Shown: positions 1 to 9,501, numbered from the stretch's first letter. The stretch is DNA of 64,000 nt from Psychroserpens sp. (GCA_017643165.1 JAEPNY010000003.1:409156-473155); one strand, 5' to 3'. Numbers and translations: made by a program. The notes: generated by a model not told the origin, from the letters alone.

Positions 1-2094
1 TTCAAGTTTTGCGAATTCATTATTCTTCAACCAATTCAGTGCACTGCGATAGGCTATCAAAGTCCCGCCATTTTGCACCCATGTTTTGAGTTTGGTAGTC
101 GCACTTTTGTCTAGTGAACCACTCGGAAGAATTATTGTGTTATAGCGATCTAAGTTTGCATAGCTCAAGGATTTTGTATCGAGTTTAGTTACTCTCATAT
201 TAAATCGCGTATCAAATAGATGCCATATTTCACCTGCATCATAACTTCGTATACCATCACCTACAATCAATGCAACTTTAGCAGGTTTTAGTGCCCTAAA
301 TTGATTACTACCAAGGTCAATACCTTCTGTTAAACCTGTATTAACTGCATCAATCTGAACGTGACTATCTGCTGCTACGGTCTTTAAAAAAGCGTATAAC
401 TCATCGGCAGATTTTTTCTGATTTTGGACAGGTATTAATATCGTACCATAGTCATAGGTCTTTCCATTCATACTAAATTGCTTCATGCCCACTTTGGCGC
501 GTAGACCACTATTTAAAATAGCATTTAAGGCTTTAGGCGTATAATATTCATGCCATTCCATGAGATAAGCGTAGTTGCTTTTAGTTGAGACATTACCTAT
601 TGTCATTGCAAGTTCTTGCACACTATTTCCTGCATTGTTAAGAGATATATTTTCTGCATAGTCTACACCAAAGGCTAATGGTAAAGTCCAAGCCGAAACA
701 TCATAGAAAAGGCTATCTTGGAATTTAGTTCGCTTCTCAAACATGGCATTGATCAGGCGCGTATTCTTTTGATTCTTTGGAACAATGAAGGCATTTCCTT
801 TTTTAAATGTCGTTCCATTAATTGTAAAGTCCTGTTTTAAATCGTGAATAGTGATTTGGTGACGTTTTAATATTTCGGCCAGGTGATAGGTTTTAGCGGC
901 ATCTTTCGAATCACCAAATACAATGCCTTTGCCATTTTCATTGGCGCCTTCTTTTCGTGCATTTTTAAAGAAATCGTGTTGGTATTGTAATAATTCCTGA
1001 CGCATGTTCTGAGCAGCTTCTAGGGTTGATAAGGCTGCCGTAAACTGATTACGAATGGTAAAAGGGAATGTAAGGATGCCATTGTTGCTTTCTTGTATAT
1101 GACCGCGAGAACTTCCTTGTTCGAATAATATGCCGATTCCACCATTTATATCAGGAAATGTGGAACCTTTCCCGTAGTAAAAATCATCAAAGCTCTCTTC
1201 TGTATAATAGAACGACCCTATTTTATCTAGGGCTTTAGCATGATAATTTCCAATATTTTTAGTGAGTTCTTGATTCAATTTAGGTGTTAATGGATGTGTA
1301 CGTGAAGGAATTCCAGGTTGAAAGAAGAAACTTGAATTAGTTCCCATTTCGTGATGGTCTGTAAGAATGTTAGGTAACCATTTATGAAACGATGCTATTC
1401 TTGCTTTTGATTCTGGAAGTTGTACAGGTAACCAGTCTCTGTTCATATCAAACCAATAATGATTGGTACGACCACCAGGCCAAACTTCTGAATATTCGCG
1501 ATCGTTTGGATCGGGATTAAGGTTGATACTTTTATTGGTATTCGCCCAATAAGCAAATCGTTGTAAGCCATCTGGATTATAGCAAGGATCAAACAAGATC
1601 ACAGCATTGTTCAGTAGATTATTTACGTCATTGCTTTGAGCTGCCGCGAGATAATATGCGACTAACATAGACGCGTTAGATCCACTTGCTTCATTACCAT
1701 GAATTGAAAATCCTTGATAAACAACCACTGGCATTTCACTTGTATCGACATTATCATTTTCGGTAGAAGCTATATGTGCTTGACGTATTGCTTCTAAGTT
1801 TTGATAATTATCTGGTGATGTTATTGTAAGTAGGAGAAGCGGTCGTCCTTCAAACGTACTTCCACGGTTTTCAATGTGTATACGATCTGATGCGTTGGCA
1901 AGCGCATACATATACTGAACGAGTTTATCATGTGTTATGTGCCATTCACCAACTTCATGACCAACAACTGACGACGGAGTTGGTATATTGCTGTCATAAG
2001 TAATATTCTGTGGAAGGTAATAGGATAATTCGGTTTGGGACTGGGCATTAAGATTAAAAAAGCTTAATACCAGCAAAAGTAAAGTTAGTCTCAT
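1..2094 (-). CDS. M14-family zinc carboxypeptidase, secreted (3' end outside window)
   Basis: The reading frame runs off the left edge after 698 codons with no stop, so the C-terminus is missing. It starts with a signal peptide (MRLTLLLLVLSFFNLNAQ). The M14 motifs appear in order: first zinc ligands in HGNE near residue 130, NPDG and MNRDW in mid-domain, the third ligand His in TDHHEMG, and a catalytic-Glu region at LFEQGSSRG. After about residue 400 there are no peptidase motifs; that part looks like the class I amidotransferase-like tail found on some Bacteroidota M14 enzymes (inference). It probably trims peptides in the periplasm or outside the cell. It is its own transcription unit, separated from the upstream gene by a terminator. 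Confidence 0.87.
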   Translation of the reverse strand, partial: MRLTLLLLVLSFFNLNAQSQTELSYYLPQNITYDSNIPTPSSVVGHEVGEWHITHDKLVQYMYALANASDRIHIENRGSTFEGRPLLLLTITSPDNYQNLEAIRQAHIASTENDNVDTSEMPVVVYQGFSIHGNEASGSNASMLVAYYLAAAQSNDVNNLLNNAVILFDPCYNPDGLQRFAYWANTNKSINLNPDPNDREYSEVWPGGRTNHYWFDMNRDWLPVQLPESKARIASFHKWLPNILTDHHEMGTNSSFFFQPGIPSRTHPLTPKLNQELTKNIGNYHAKALDKIGSFYYTEESFDDFYYGKGSTFPDINGGIGILFEQGSSRGHIQESNNGILTFPFTIRNQFTAALSTLEAAQNMRQELLQYQHDFFKNARKEGANENGKGIVFGDSKDAAKTYHLAEILKRHQITIHDLKQDFTINGTTFKKGNAFIVPKNQKNTRLINAMFEKRTKFQDSLFYDVSAWTLPLAFGVDYAENISLNNAGNSVQELAMTIGNVSTKSNYAYLMEWHEYYTPKALNAILNSGLRAKVGMKQFSMNGKTYDYGTILIPVQNQKKSADELYAFLKTVAADSHVQIDAVNTGLTEGIDLGSNQFRALKPAKVALIVGDGIRSYDAGEIWHLFDTRFNMRVTKLDTKSLSYANLDRYNTIILPSGSLDKSATTKLKTWVQNGGTLIAYRSALNWLKNNEFAKLE

Positions 2095-2114
2095 AGCATA
2101 GTTGATTAAGTCAT

Positions 2115-2152
2115 AAAAATAAAAAAACCGCTAAGCAAAAGCATAACGGTTT
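2115..2152 (-). terminator. Rho-independent terminator after the DUF3276 gene
   Basis: On the minus strand, AAACCG pairs with CGGTTT around an imperfect inner stem and a TTTT loop (stem 2125-2152). A T-rich run follows. It lies between the DUF3276 stop and the M14 peptidase start. Confidence 0.75.
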
Positions 2153-2175
2153 AATTTTATTTAACAATTGAGAAG

Positions 2176-2568
2176 TTATATATCTTCGAAACTTATGTCG
2201 GTAAATTTATCTGCCGAATCATTGCTCTCCGAAGGTTCAGTCACTTCTTGTTTAGAACCATAATCTTCTTTTTTATAATCTTTTTGATGACGTTCACTAA
2301 TAACTTCATCACCTTTTTCAGAGATAATGTAATCGGTCATTTCCCTTAGAATCTCATTAAATTCTGAAAAGTCTTCTTTATACAAATAGATCTTATGCTT
2401 TTTATAGTGGAAAGATCCATCGTCATTCGTGAACTTTTTACTTTCTGTAATCGTAAGATAATAGTCTCCCGCTTTCGTTGCTCTTACATCAAAAAAGTAG
2501 GTTCTTCGTCCGGCTCGTAATACTTTCGAATAAATTTCCTCTTTATCCATCATTCCGTTATCGCTCAT
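2176..2568 (-). CDS. DUF3276 / PUR-family nucleic-acid-binding protein
   Basis: This 130-residue protein has a core of about 80 residues (MDKEEIYSKVLRAGRRTYFF to the DYIISEKGDE region) that matches the small bacterial PUR-alpha-like family annotated DUF3276, common in Bacteroidota. Family members bind single-stranded DNA or RNA; that function is known for the fold and inferred here. The last 35 residues are acidic and Ser/Glu-rich with low complexity, probably disordered. There is no signal peptide, so it is cytoplasmic. The ATG at 2566-2568 is the only good start. It lies 65 bp downstream of the ABC exporter gene on the same strand and ends at a terminator. Confidence 0.85.
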   Translation of the reverse strand: MSDNGMMDKEEIYSKVLRAGRRTYFFDVRATKAGDYYLTITESKKFTNDDGSFHYKKHKIYLYKEDFSEFNEILREMTDYIISEKGDEVISERHQKDYKKEDYGSKQEVTEPSESNDSADKFTDISFEDI

Positions 2569-2633
2569 ATTTTAATCTAATTTTTGTTTGATTGCGGATC
2601 AAAAATCTAAAAAAAATAAATAGTAAGCAAAAA

Positions 2634-4391
2634 TTATTCGTATTCTTTTGTGCTTAGCTGTTTCAAGTAGAGATCCTTGTAATAGCCGTCAGTATTAGAC
2701 AAGATTTCGTGGGTTCCGCTCTGTATAATTTCCCCATCTTCCAACACAATGATCTTGTCGGCATGTTTTGCTGAAGAGACACGATGACTAACAATTATTG
2801 TCGTCTTACTTTGAGAAATTTCTCTCAATCCTTTTAAGATCTTTTCTTCAGTCTCAGTATCTACGGCAGATAAGCAATCATCAAAAAGCATGATTTCAGG
2901 AGCCTCGATGATGGCTCGAGCGATCGATATACGTTGCTTTTGGCCTCCTGATAAGGTTATACCACGTTCACCTAATTCGGTTTGATAACCGTCATTGAAC
3001 TTCATTATATTACGGTGAACATCGGCCAGTTTGGCTGCAGCAATGACTTCGTCTTCTGTAGCATTTTCTTTTCCAAATTTGATGTTATTTGCAATGCTGT
3101 CTGAGAACAGAAAAGCGTCTTGCGGGACATATCCAATACCATCTCTCAAACTCTTTAAATTAATTTGGTCGATTGCAATACCATCAATGGTAATGCTTCC
3201 GTGCTGAACATCATATAGACGGCCTATTAGATCCAAGATAGTAGATTTTCCAGATCCCGTTTTACCAAGAATTGCTAGTGTTTCACCTTGTCTCAACGAA
3301 AAACTAACATTGTTTAACGCTTTAATATTGGTGTCGGGATGAACATAGGTAACATTCTTAAATTCAATGTTTCCTTCTATGGTAGACGGTTCTATGATAT
3401 TGTTCTTGATTTCTGGATCTTGCTTTAAGAATTCGTTTATTCGTTTTTGGGACGCCTCGGCTTGTTGAACCAAATCTGTTACCCATCCAACCGTAGCAAC
3501 AGGCCAGGTTAGCATATTAACGTAAATGAGAAACTCTGCAATCGTACCGAGCTCTTTAATTTCACCGTTGATATATTGCATGCCACCAACGTAAGCAACT
3601 AAAATGTTACTTACGCCAATCAAAAGGATCATTGAAGGAAAAAATAAAGCCTGAACTTTAGTAAGATCAATTTGTTTTTGTTTGCTGTCTTCCGAAAGTG
3701 TATTGAATTCGTCGTAATTCGCCTTTTCGATTCCATAAGACTTAATCACTGAAATGCCACTAAATGACTCTTGAGTAAAGGTTGAAAGGTGTGACAAATA
3801 TTCCTGTACAATACGACTACGTTGATTGATTACCCTACTTAGTTTGTAAATGATTATAGATAGGATAGGTAAGGGTATAATCGTGTAAAGCGTTAATTTA
3901 GGTGCAACACTAAGCATATAAATAAGAGCAACAAAAAAGAGCGTCACTGTATTTATTGTATACATAATAGCAGGTCCAGCATACATACGCACTTTTCCTA
4001 CGTCTTCGCTTATACGATTCATTAAATCTCCAGTGCGATTGGCCTTATAAAAATTAAGTGATAATCTTTGGTATTGTTGATAGACCTCATTTTTTAAATC
4101 AAATTCAATGTGACGGGATACATTGATTATGGTTTGACGCATAAGGAATGTAAAAATACCTGTAATTACTGCAGCACCGACGAGATACAAAATATTCATC
4201 ATTAAGGCTTGCTTGAACGCTTCTCCCGTGAGCTCTCCTTGAACAGCCAATGAAATAGTTGTTATAGCTTTTCCTATGAAACGAGGGGTAAATAAAGCGA
4301 AGATCTTTGCAGCAATAGTTATCAATACACCCAGAAGTAATTGATATCGATACTTATAGAAGTATTTGTTAATGTGTTTTAATTCTTTCAT
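2634..4391 (-). CDS. ABC transporter, fused permease and ATPase (MsbA-like exporter)
   Basis: This is a 585-residue half-transporter expected to work as a homodimer in the inner membrane. The first ~330 residues hold about six hydrophobic helices (ABC_membrane type). The ATPase follows: Walker A GKTGSGKST, Q-loop near GYVPQDAF, signature LSGGQKQR, Walker B IMLFDDCLSAVD and the H-loop SHRVSS. The substrate cannot be told from sequence; lipids or drugs are usual for this family. An in-frame TTG at 4409 would add six residues, but I prefer the ATG at 4391 (MKELKHINKYF). The gene is divergent from leucine dehydrogenase across about 130 bp. Confidence 0.9.
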   Translation of the reverse strand: MKELKHINKYFYKYRYQLLLGVLITIAAKIFALFTPRFIGKAITTISLAVQGELTGEAFKQALMMNILYLVGAAVITGIFTFLMRQTIINVSRHIEFDLKNEVYQQYQRLSLNFYKANRTGDLMNRISEDVGKVRMYAGPAIMYTINTVTLFFVALIYMLSVAPKLTLYTIIPLPILSIIIYKLSRVINQRSRIVQEYLSHLSTFTQESFSGISVIKSYGIEKANYDEFNTLSEDSKQKQIDLTKVQALFFPSMILLIGVSNILVAYVGGMQYINGEIKELGTIAEFLIYVNMLTWPVATVGWVTDLVQQAEASQKRINEFLKQDPEIKNNIIEPSTIEGNIEFKNVTYVHPDTNIKALNNVSFSLRQGETLAILGKTGSGKSTILDLIGRLYDVQHGSITIDGIAIDQINLKSLRDGIGYVPQDAFLFSDSIANNIKFGKENATEDEVIAAAKLADVHRNIMKFNDGYQTELGERGITLSGGQKQRISIARAIIEAPEIMLFDDCLSAVDTETEEKILKGLREISQSKTTIIVSHRVSSAKHADKIIVLEDGEIIQSGTHEILSNTDGYYKDLYLKQLSTKEYE

Positions 4392-4446
4392 TGGCAATTT
4401 CCGCAGCAATAGTTGTTAACAATTTGATAATTTAACAGCTATATTT

Positions 4447-4478
4447 TTGTTAATAATCCAATATTGAGTTATTTTTGC
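4447..4478 (+). promoter_or_regulatory. Promoter of leucine dehydrogenase
   Basis: TTG at 4447-4449, a 20-bp spacer and TATTTTTGC at 4470-4478 match the Bacteroidota -33/-7 promoter. The ATG follows 45 bp later. Confidence 0.7.
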
Positions 4479-4523
4479 ACGTTATTTTAAACATAATTTA
4501 AAATAGCACCTAATTCAATTTAC

Positions 4524-5624
4524 ATGACTTCAGACGTTTTAAGTTCAAAAGAACTTACAAAAATGGACCCAGTGTTCGGACAATTATCATTCGATAATCA
4601 TGAGCAAATCGTTTTTTGCAACGACAAAGATACTGGTTTAAAAGCAATAATTGGTATTCATAACACAGTTTTAGGACCTGCTTTGGGAGGTACAAGAATG
4701 TGGCAATATAATAACGAATGGGAAGCCCTAAATGATGTTCTACGTTTATCACGTGGTATGACGTTCAAGTCGGCTATAACAGGATTAAATTTGGGTGGTG
4801 GTAAAGCCGTAATCATTGGTGACGCTAAAACTCAAAAAACACCTGAACTTATGCGTAAGTTTGGTGAATTTGTTCATTCATTGAGTGGTCGATACATTAC
4901 CGCTGAAGATGTAGGTATGACAACCGCTGATATGGATACAGTAAGAGAAGTTACGCCTTATGTTACTGGAATTTCAGAGAGTAAAGGTGGTGCTGGAAAT
5001 CCTTCGCCTATAACGGCATATGGTGTTTTTATGGGAATGAAAGCTGCTGCGAAATTCAAATATGGAAGTGATGTGCTTGAAGATAAATCTGTATTCGTAC
5101 AGGGTATTGGGCACGTAGGTGAGTCGCTTGTTGAACATCTTCTAAATGAAGGTGCAAAAGTAACGATTGCTGACATTAATGAAGCACGATTAGAGGAGGT
5201 TGCTTCGAAACACGATGTACAAATCTATAGAGGTTCAGATCTTTACAGCGAGCCAATGGATATTTATGCGCCATGTGCTCTTGGGGCTACGATTAATGAT
5301 GATACGCTAAATAAACTACAATGTGATGTTATTGCAGGAGCTGCAAACAATCAATTGGCTGATGAAGTAAAACACGGAAGATTACTACAAGAACGCAGAA
5401 TTGTATATGCTCCTGATTTCTTGATCAACGCTGGTGGAATTATCAATGTTTATGCAGAATTAGAGAATTATGATAAGCAAGAGATAATGCGTAAAACAGA
5501 AAATATCTACAATACTACATTAGAAATATTTAATCGCGCTGAACAAAATGAGGTAACAACAAATGTTGCTGCATTAGCAATTGCTAATGAACGAATCGAG
5601 CGCAGAAAACAGGAACAGTCTTAA
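4524..5624 (+). CDS. Leucine (Glu/Leu/Phe/Val) dehydrogenase
   Basis: At 366 residues it has the length of the NAD-dependent leucine dehydrogenase family, which reversibly deaminates branched-chain amino acids to 2-keto acids. The N-terminal domain has LGGTRMW and the catalytic-Lys segment GLNLGGGKAVIIGD. The Rossmann domain has the GxGxxG-like VQGIGHVGESL followed by acidic DIN, which favours NAD over NADP. The C-terminal PDFLINAGGIINV is typical of the family. It is cytoplasmic. A clear -33/-7 promoter precedes it, and a hairpin sits between it and nusB. Valine dehydrogenase specificity cannot be excluded. Confidence 0.92.
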   Translation: MTSDVLSSKELTKMDPVFGQLSFDNHEQIVFCNDKDTGLKAIIGIHNTVLGPALGGTRMWQYNNEWEALNDVLRLSRGMTFKSAITGLNLGGGKAVIIGDAKTQKTPELMRKFGEFVHSLSGRYITAEDVGMTTADMDTVREVTPYVTGISESKGGAGNPSPITAYGVFMGMKAAAKFKYGSDVLEDKSVFVQGIGHVGESLVEHLLNEGAKVTIADINEARLEEVASKHDVQIYRGSDLYSEPMDIYAPCALGATINDDTLNKLQCDVIAGAANNQLADEVKHGRLLQERRIVYAPDFLINAGGIINVYAELENYDKQEIMRKTENIYNTTLEIFNRAEQNEVTTNVAALAIANERIERRKQEQS

Positions 5625-5669
5625 GGTTGTAATTCCTTAGATTTTATTTTCCTAGATTTAAAATAATAG

Positions 5670-5678
5670 TATTTTTGC
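5670..5678 (+). promoter_or_regulatory. -7 element of nusB promoter
   Basis: TATTTTTGC matches TAnnTTTG exactly and lies 50 bp before the nusB ATG. No clear TTG is seen at the -33 distance. Its last base is the first base of the hairpin at 5678-5706. Confidence 0.55.
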
Positions 5679-5706
5679 AAAGCGAAAGCATTAGTCTTTC
5701 GCTTTG
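5678..5706 (+). terminator. Hairpin between leucine dehydrogenase and nusB
   Basis: CAAAGCGAAAG (5678-5688) is perfectly complementary to CTTTCGCTTTG (5696-5706), with a 7-nt loop. The T-run after it is weak. It may terminate the upstream transcript, or form in the nusB leader. Confidence 0.5.
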
Positions 5707-5728
5707 TTAATTTAAGCTCTTTGTAACC

Positions 5729-6673
5729 ATGTTAAACAGACGACACATTCGTATTAAAGTTATGCAAACGCTCTATGCTTCCCAAGGCAGTGAAAGTGAT
5801 AACATTAAAACCAATGAAAAATTTCTACTTCAAAGTCTGAATAGTATGTACGATCTTTTTTTAGCACAATTGTCTCTTCTTTTAGAGGTGCATAAAAAAG
5901 CAAAAGATCGCTTAGAAAAATCGCAACAAAAGTTATTAGCAACTCAAGAAGATAAAAACCCAAATGCCAAATTTGTTAATAATGAGGTGCTTAAATTAAT
6001 TAGCCTAAATGAAAACTTAAAAGGACTAATTGAGGATCAGAAAGCAAATCTTTGGTATCTAGATTTTGAATACGTGGAAGTTATCTATAAGGATATGCTG
6101 AAAAGCGATCTGTACAAAGATTATATGGCAACTAAAGTGTCTACATTTAATGACGATAAAAATTTTGTGATTGATTTATTTACAGAAGTTATCGCTCCAA
6201 ATGATAAGCTCTATGATTATTTCGAAGATAAACGTATAACGTGGTTAGACGATCTTCCAGTTGTAAATACGGTTATTTTAAAACTTTTGAAAAAGGTGAA
6301 ATCGACAACAAACGAAAATTTCTTTACACCTGAATTATTTAGAGATGTTGAAGACAAAGAGTTTGGTATCGATCTTCTTAAAAAGACTATTTTGAATCAG
6401 TTGCATTTCAACGAAGAAATTTCAGCAAAAACGAAAAATTGGGACGCAGAGCGCATTACACATATAGATACTGTATTAATGCAAATGGCTATTTGTGAGT
6501 TTCAGAAGTTTCCATCGATTCCAGTTAAAGTTACGATTAATGAATATCTTGAAATTGCTAAGGAATATTCCACGCCAAAAAGCAGTACGTTCATCAATGG
6601 TATCTTAGATAAAATAATTAAGGAATACTCGTCTAATGGTCAACTGAATAAAGTAGGAAGAGGATTACTCTAA
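5729..6673 (+). CDS. nusB: Transcription antitermination factor NusB (long Bacteroidota form)
   Basis: NusB binds rRNA boxA with NusE/S10 and stops premature termination of rRNA transcripts. This copy is 314 residues, about twice the Escherichia coli length; Bacteroidota forms carry a helical insertion and N-terminal extension. The start MLNRRHIRIKVMQTLYA is the canonical NusB opening, and the C-terminal part has INEYLEIAKEYSTPKSSTFINGILDKI, split here by me as INEYLEIAKEYS and FINGILDKI, the signature helix region. The middle (residues ~70-110) is Lys/Glu-rich and likely coiled coil. It has its own -7 element. Confidence 0.92.
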   Translation: MLNRRHIRIKVMQTLYASQGSESDNIKTNEKFLLQSLNSMYDLFLAQLSLLLEVHKKAKDRLEKSQQKLLATQEDKNPNAKFVNNEVLKLISLNENLKGLIEDQKANLWYLDFEYVEVIYKDMLKSDLYKDYMATKVSTFNDDKNFVIDLFTEVIAPNDKLYDYFEDKRITWLDDLPVVNTVILKLLKKVKSTTNENFFTPELFRDVEDKEFGIDLLKKTILNQLHFNEEISAKTKNWDAERITHIDTVLMQMAICEFQKFPSIPVKVTINEYLEIAKEYSTPKSSTFINGILDKIIKEYSSNGQLNKVGRGLL

Positions 6674-6753
6674 ACCTACAGTTTTAAAGGGCCTAGACTG
6701 TTAATGTTTTGCTCTAAAGTTGGGCAAAAATTTTAATTAGTTCAAATAATTAG

Positions 6754-6761
6754 TACATTTG
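6754..6761 (+). promoter_or_regulatory. -7 element of the DUF1573-yajC operon
   Basis: TACATTTG fits TAnnTTTG and lies 37 bp before the ATG at 6798. The TTG inside it is in frame with the gene but is better read as promoter than as start codon. Confidence 0.5.
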
Positions 6762-6797
6762 GCTTCTCGAATCAAAAATTATTTAAAAATTATAGCA

Positions 6798-7298
6798 ATG
6801 AAAAAAGCAATTTTAGCGTTAAGCGCATTGTGTTTAGTAGCATTTACATCTTGTAAAGAAGATGCTACGAGTAAGATCAACTCTGAAAACGTAGCTGCAG
6901 CTGCTGAAAGAGATGCAAGTTCTGCGGATTTCCCAGTAATCACTTTTGAAGAAACTGAGCACGATTTCGGAACGATTGTAAACGGAACTCCAGTTGAAAC
7001 TAAATTTAAATACACTAACACAGGAAAAACACCTTTAGTAGTAAGTAATATCAAAAGTACTTGTGGATGTACCGTTCCTTCTGATTGGAATAGAAATCCG
7101 TTAGCACCAGGAGAATCTGCTGAATTTACTGTAAAGTTTAATGGTAAAGGCGCTAATCAGGTTCAAAAGACAGTAACATTAACTACCAACACAGAAAAAG
7201 GATCTGAAACTGTTAAGATTAAGGCTTTTGTTCAGCCAGATCCTAACGCTGCAAATAAAAAGGCAGGTACAGCTTCTATCCAACCTTTAGGAAAATAA
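6798..7298 (+). CDS. DUF1573 domain lipoprotein
   Basis: This 166-residue protein starts at the ATG at 6798 (MKKAILALSALCLVAFTSC), a lipoprotein signal with Cys at the lipobox. The mature part carries a DUF1573 immunoglobulin-like domain: the FEETEHDFGTI start, FKYTNTGKTPLVVS and CGCTVPSW-like CGCTVPSDW. DUF1573 proteins are very common in Bacteroidota; no molecular function is established. It lies 3 bp upstream of yajC, so the two are co-transcribed. An in-frame TTG at 6759 would place 13 residues before the signal peptide and falls in the -7 box, so I reject it. Confidence 0.88.
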   Translation: MKKAILALSALCLVAFTSCKEDATSKINSENVAAAAERDASSADFPVITFEETEHDFGTIVNGTPVETKFKYTNTGKTPLVVSNIKSTCGCTVPSDWNRNPLAPGESAEFTVKFNGKGANQVQKTVTLTTNTEKGSETVKIKAFVQPDPNAANKKAGTASIQPLGK

Positions 7299-7301
7299 TA
7301 T

Positions 7302-7592
7302 ATGGGAGAATTAGGTAATTTTTTACCATTTATTGCCATGTTTGCTGTGGTGTATTTCTTTATGATTGCACCGCAAATGAGACGTGCCAAAAAGGAAAAA
7401 GCTTTTGCCGCAGGTTTAAAACGTGGGGACAAAGTGGTTACTAAAAGCGGGATGCACGGTAAAGTTGTAGATCTTAATGATAAAGACAACAGCTGTGTCA
7501 TAGAAACCCTTGCAGGAAAAATTAAATTTGAACGTTCTGCGATCTCAATGGAGATTAGTCAAAAACTGAATGCACCTGCAAAAACAAAGTAG
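7302..7592 (+). CDS. yajC: Preprotein translocase subunit YajC
   Basis: At 96 residues it has the usual YajC size. A single N-terminal membrane helix (FLPFIAMFAVVYFFMIAPQ) is followed by the conserved RRAKKEKAFAAGLKRGDKVV region with GMHGKV. YajC associates with SecDF and SecYEG in the inner membrane and is usually not essential. It is co-transcribed with the DUF1573 gene (3-bp gap), an arrangement common in flavobacteria. A strong terminator follows. Confidence 0.95.
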   Translation: MGELGNFLPFIAMFAVVYFFMIAPQMRRAKKEKAFAAGLKRGDKVVTKSGMHGKVVDLNDKDNSCVIETLAGKIKFERSAISMEISQKLNAPAKTK

Positions 7593-7615
7593 TATCATAC
7601 ATTTATATAATAAAC

Positions 7616-7646
7616 AAACTCCGAAATTCGTTTCGGAGTTTTTTTT
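7616..7646. terminator. Terminator between yajC and the convergent YdeI-like gene
   Basis: AAACTCCGAAA (7616-7626) and TTTCGGAGTTT (7631-7641) form an 11-bp stem closed by a TTCG tetraloop, followed by eight T. It serves yajC on plus and may act for the minus-strand gene too. Confidence 0.92.
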
Positions 7647-7652
7647 GTCTAC

Positions 7653-8252
7653 TTAACAGTTCTTGTATTTGTCATATAAACCCAGACCTTGCAAGATCAT
7701 AGGTGTTATCTTTTCAATTCTTGAAAGTTTGGTAGCTTCTCGCTTTGCGCTGCTTACATGCTCGCAATATTCTCTCTGCTTTCCAGGAGTTAATGCTTTA
7801 AATGCATTTTGAAGCGCTGTGTCAGATTTAAAAACAGCTTTAAGTTCATCTGGCACCTCTACAGTTTTAGACTTCCGCTCTGGTTTAATCTCTTTACCTA
7901 GCCTTTGATTTTCTATGGCTTCTTTTACATAAGACAATACGGCTGATTCATTAATATCATCGATAGACTTAAATCGCATTTGTCGTAATGCTTTCGTTTT
8001 ATTTTCTTGAGCATTAATTAGTAAATTTTGTTCGTCTTTGAGAAATACGCCATTAAAAAACCATACGCCGAAATGATTTTTAAAAGCCCCTAAACCAACA
8101 ACATTCTTACCATCAAGTGCATATACAGGTGCACTCCATTTTATTGTTTCCTCTAATTCTGTTTTACTAATAATACTTCTGAGTAATTCCAGTGCTTCAC
8201 CAAAATGGGAATTACGTTCTATATACTCATCTACCGAAGTTACTTTTGCCAT
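7653..8252 (-). CDS. YdeI/OmpD-associated family protein (DUF1801-like plus OmdA domain)
   Basis: The 199-residue protein has two parts. Residues 1-115 resemble the DUF1801 fold (ETIKWSAPVYALDGKNVVGL and FKNHFGVWFFNGVFL). Residues ~125-195 match the bacteriocin-protection YdeI/OmpD-associated C-domain (ALTPGKQREYCEHVSSAKRE). The family is cytoplasmic and lacks a firm biochemical role. Its ATG is 7 bp after the pepT stop on the same strand, so it is probably co-transcribed with pepT. Confidence 0.85.
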   Translation of the reverse strand: MAKVTSVDEYIERNSHFGEALELLRSIISKTELEETIKWSAPVYALDGKNVVGLGAFKNHFGVWFFNGVFLKDEQNLLINAQENKTKALRQMRFKSIDDINESAVLSYVKEAIENQRLGKEIKPERKSKTVEVPDELKAVFKSDTALQNAFKALTPGKQREYCEHVSSAKREATKLSRIEKITPMILQGLGLYDKYKNC

Positions 8253-8259
8253 AATTAAA

Positions 8260-9501
8260 TTATTTTGCCTTTTCAGCGGTTAACTCTGCAATCTTACATA
8301 TTACCTCGGTTGCTTTTATCATGCTTTCAACCGGAACGTATTCGTATCTACCATGAAAGTTATGTCCTCCAGCAAATATATTAGGGCATGGTAAACCTAT
8401 ATAACTTAGCTGAGAACCGTCGGTACCACCACGAATAGGTTTTATTAATGGTTCTATGTCAAGCGATTTCATGGCTTCTTCAGCAATATCTACAATGTGC
8501 ATTACGGGTTCGACCTTTTCTTTCATATTGAAATACTGATCTTTAATTTCGATATGTACCACGTCTTTGTTGTACTGGTTATTGATTTCATTGGTCAATT
8601 TCAGCATGGCTTCTTTACGTGCCTCGAAATGATCTTTATCATGGTCTCTAATGATATATTGTAAAGTGGTTTCTTCAACTTTTCCCTCCATATGATGCAA
8701 ATGGAAAAATCCTTGATAACCTTCCGTATGCTCTGGAGTTTCCATACGTGGTAAAGCGTTGATAAATTCAGTGGCGATATACATTGAATTTACCATTTTA
8801 CCTTTAGCATATCCTGGATGTACAATTTTGCCTTTGACTGTTACCTTAGCTCCAGCGGCGTTAAAATTCTCATATTCCAGTTCTCCTATTTGACTGCCAT
8901 CCATAGTATAGGCCCAATCGGCACCAAATTTTTGGACGTCAAATTTATGAGCACCTCTACCAATTTCTTCGTCGGGCGTGAAACCTACACGTATTTTTCC
9001 GTGTTTGATTTCGGGATGCTTAATTAGGTATTCCATTGCAGAAATAATCTCGGCTATTCCCGCTTTGTCATCAGCACCCAGAAGCGTTGTTCCATCTGTT
9101 GTGATTAAAGTTTGTCCTTTATAAAGCAATAAATCTTCAAAATAATTAGGTGAAAGAATGATATTCTCTTTAGCGTTTAAGAGGATGTCTTTTCCATCGT
9201 AAGCTTCAATGATTTGAGGATTGACATTAGCTCCTGTAAAATCTGGTGTGGTATCGAAATGTGAAATGAAACCAATTGTTGGAACTTCATGATCGACATT
9301 AGAAGGTAAACTAGCCATTATATAGGCATTGTCGTCGATCGACACTTCCGACATCCCAATCGCCTTAAGTTCTTCAACTAACGCATTCGCCAAGTCCCAT
9401 TGTTTTGCAGTACTTGGTGTGGTATCACTTTCAGGATCTGATTCTGTATCAACCGTGACATAGCTCACAAATCGTTTGATCATGTCTTCTTTACTTATCA
9501 T
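8260..9501 (-). CDS. pepT: Peptidase T (tripeptide aminopeptidase)
   Basis: This 413-residue M20-family enzyme removes N-terminal residues from tripeptides in the cytoplasm. Metal-site motifs are visible: [10 protein letters not shown] (His and Asp), LLGADDKAG (bridging Asp), [13 protein letters not shown] (catalytic Glu-Glu pair), and a C-terminal [11 protein letters not shown] with the final His. The dimerisation domain carries [12 protein letters not shown] choose the ATG at 9501 ([11 protein letters not shown]), the usual PepT opening; an in-frame TTG at 9513 adds only four residues. It is the first gene of a pair with the YdeI-like gene. Confidence 0.95.
   Translation of the reverse strand: MISKEDMIKRFVSYVTVDTESDPESDTTPSTAKQWDLANALVEELKAIGMSEVSIDDNAYIMASLPSNVDHEVPTIGFISHFDTTPDFTGANVNPQIIEAYDGKDILLNAKENIILSPNYFEDLLLYKGQTLITTDGTTLLGADDKAGIAEIISAMEYLIKHPEIKHGKIRVGFTPDEEIGRGAHKFDVQKFGADWAYTMDGSQIGELEYENFNAAGAKVTVKGKIVHPGYAKGKMVNSMYIATEFINALPRMETPEHTEGYQGFFHLHHMEGKVEETTLQYIIRDHDKDHFEARKEAMLKLTNEINNQYNKDVVHIEIKDQYFNMKEKVEPVMHIVDIAEEAMKSLDIEPLIKPIRGGTDGSQLSYIGLPCPNIFAGGHNFHGRYEYVPVESMIKATEVICKIAELTAEKAK

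Noticed and set aside
2587-2603. Short palindrome TTTGAT...ATCAAA upstream of the DUF3276 gene
   Set aside because: Arms are only 6 bp in AT-rich DNA and no second copy was seen, so chance is likely.
4555-5176. Minus-strand frames inside the leucine dehydrogenase gene
   Set aside because: Shadow frames with low-complexity, Cys/Tyr-rich translations; the plus-strand gene fully explains the region.
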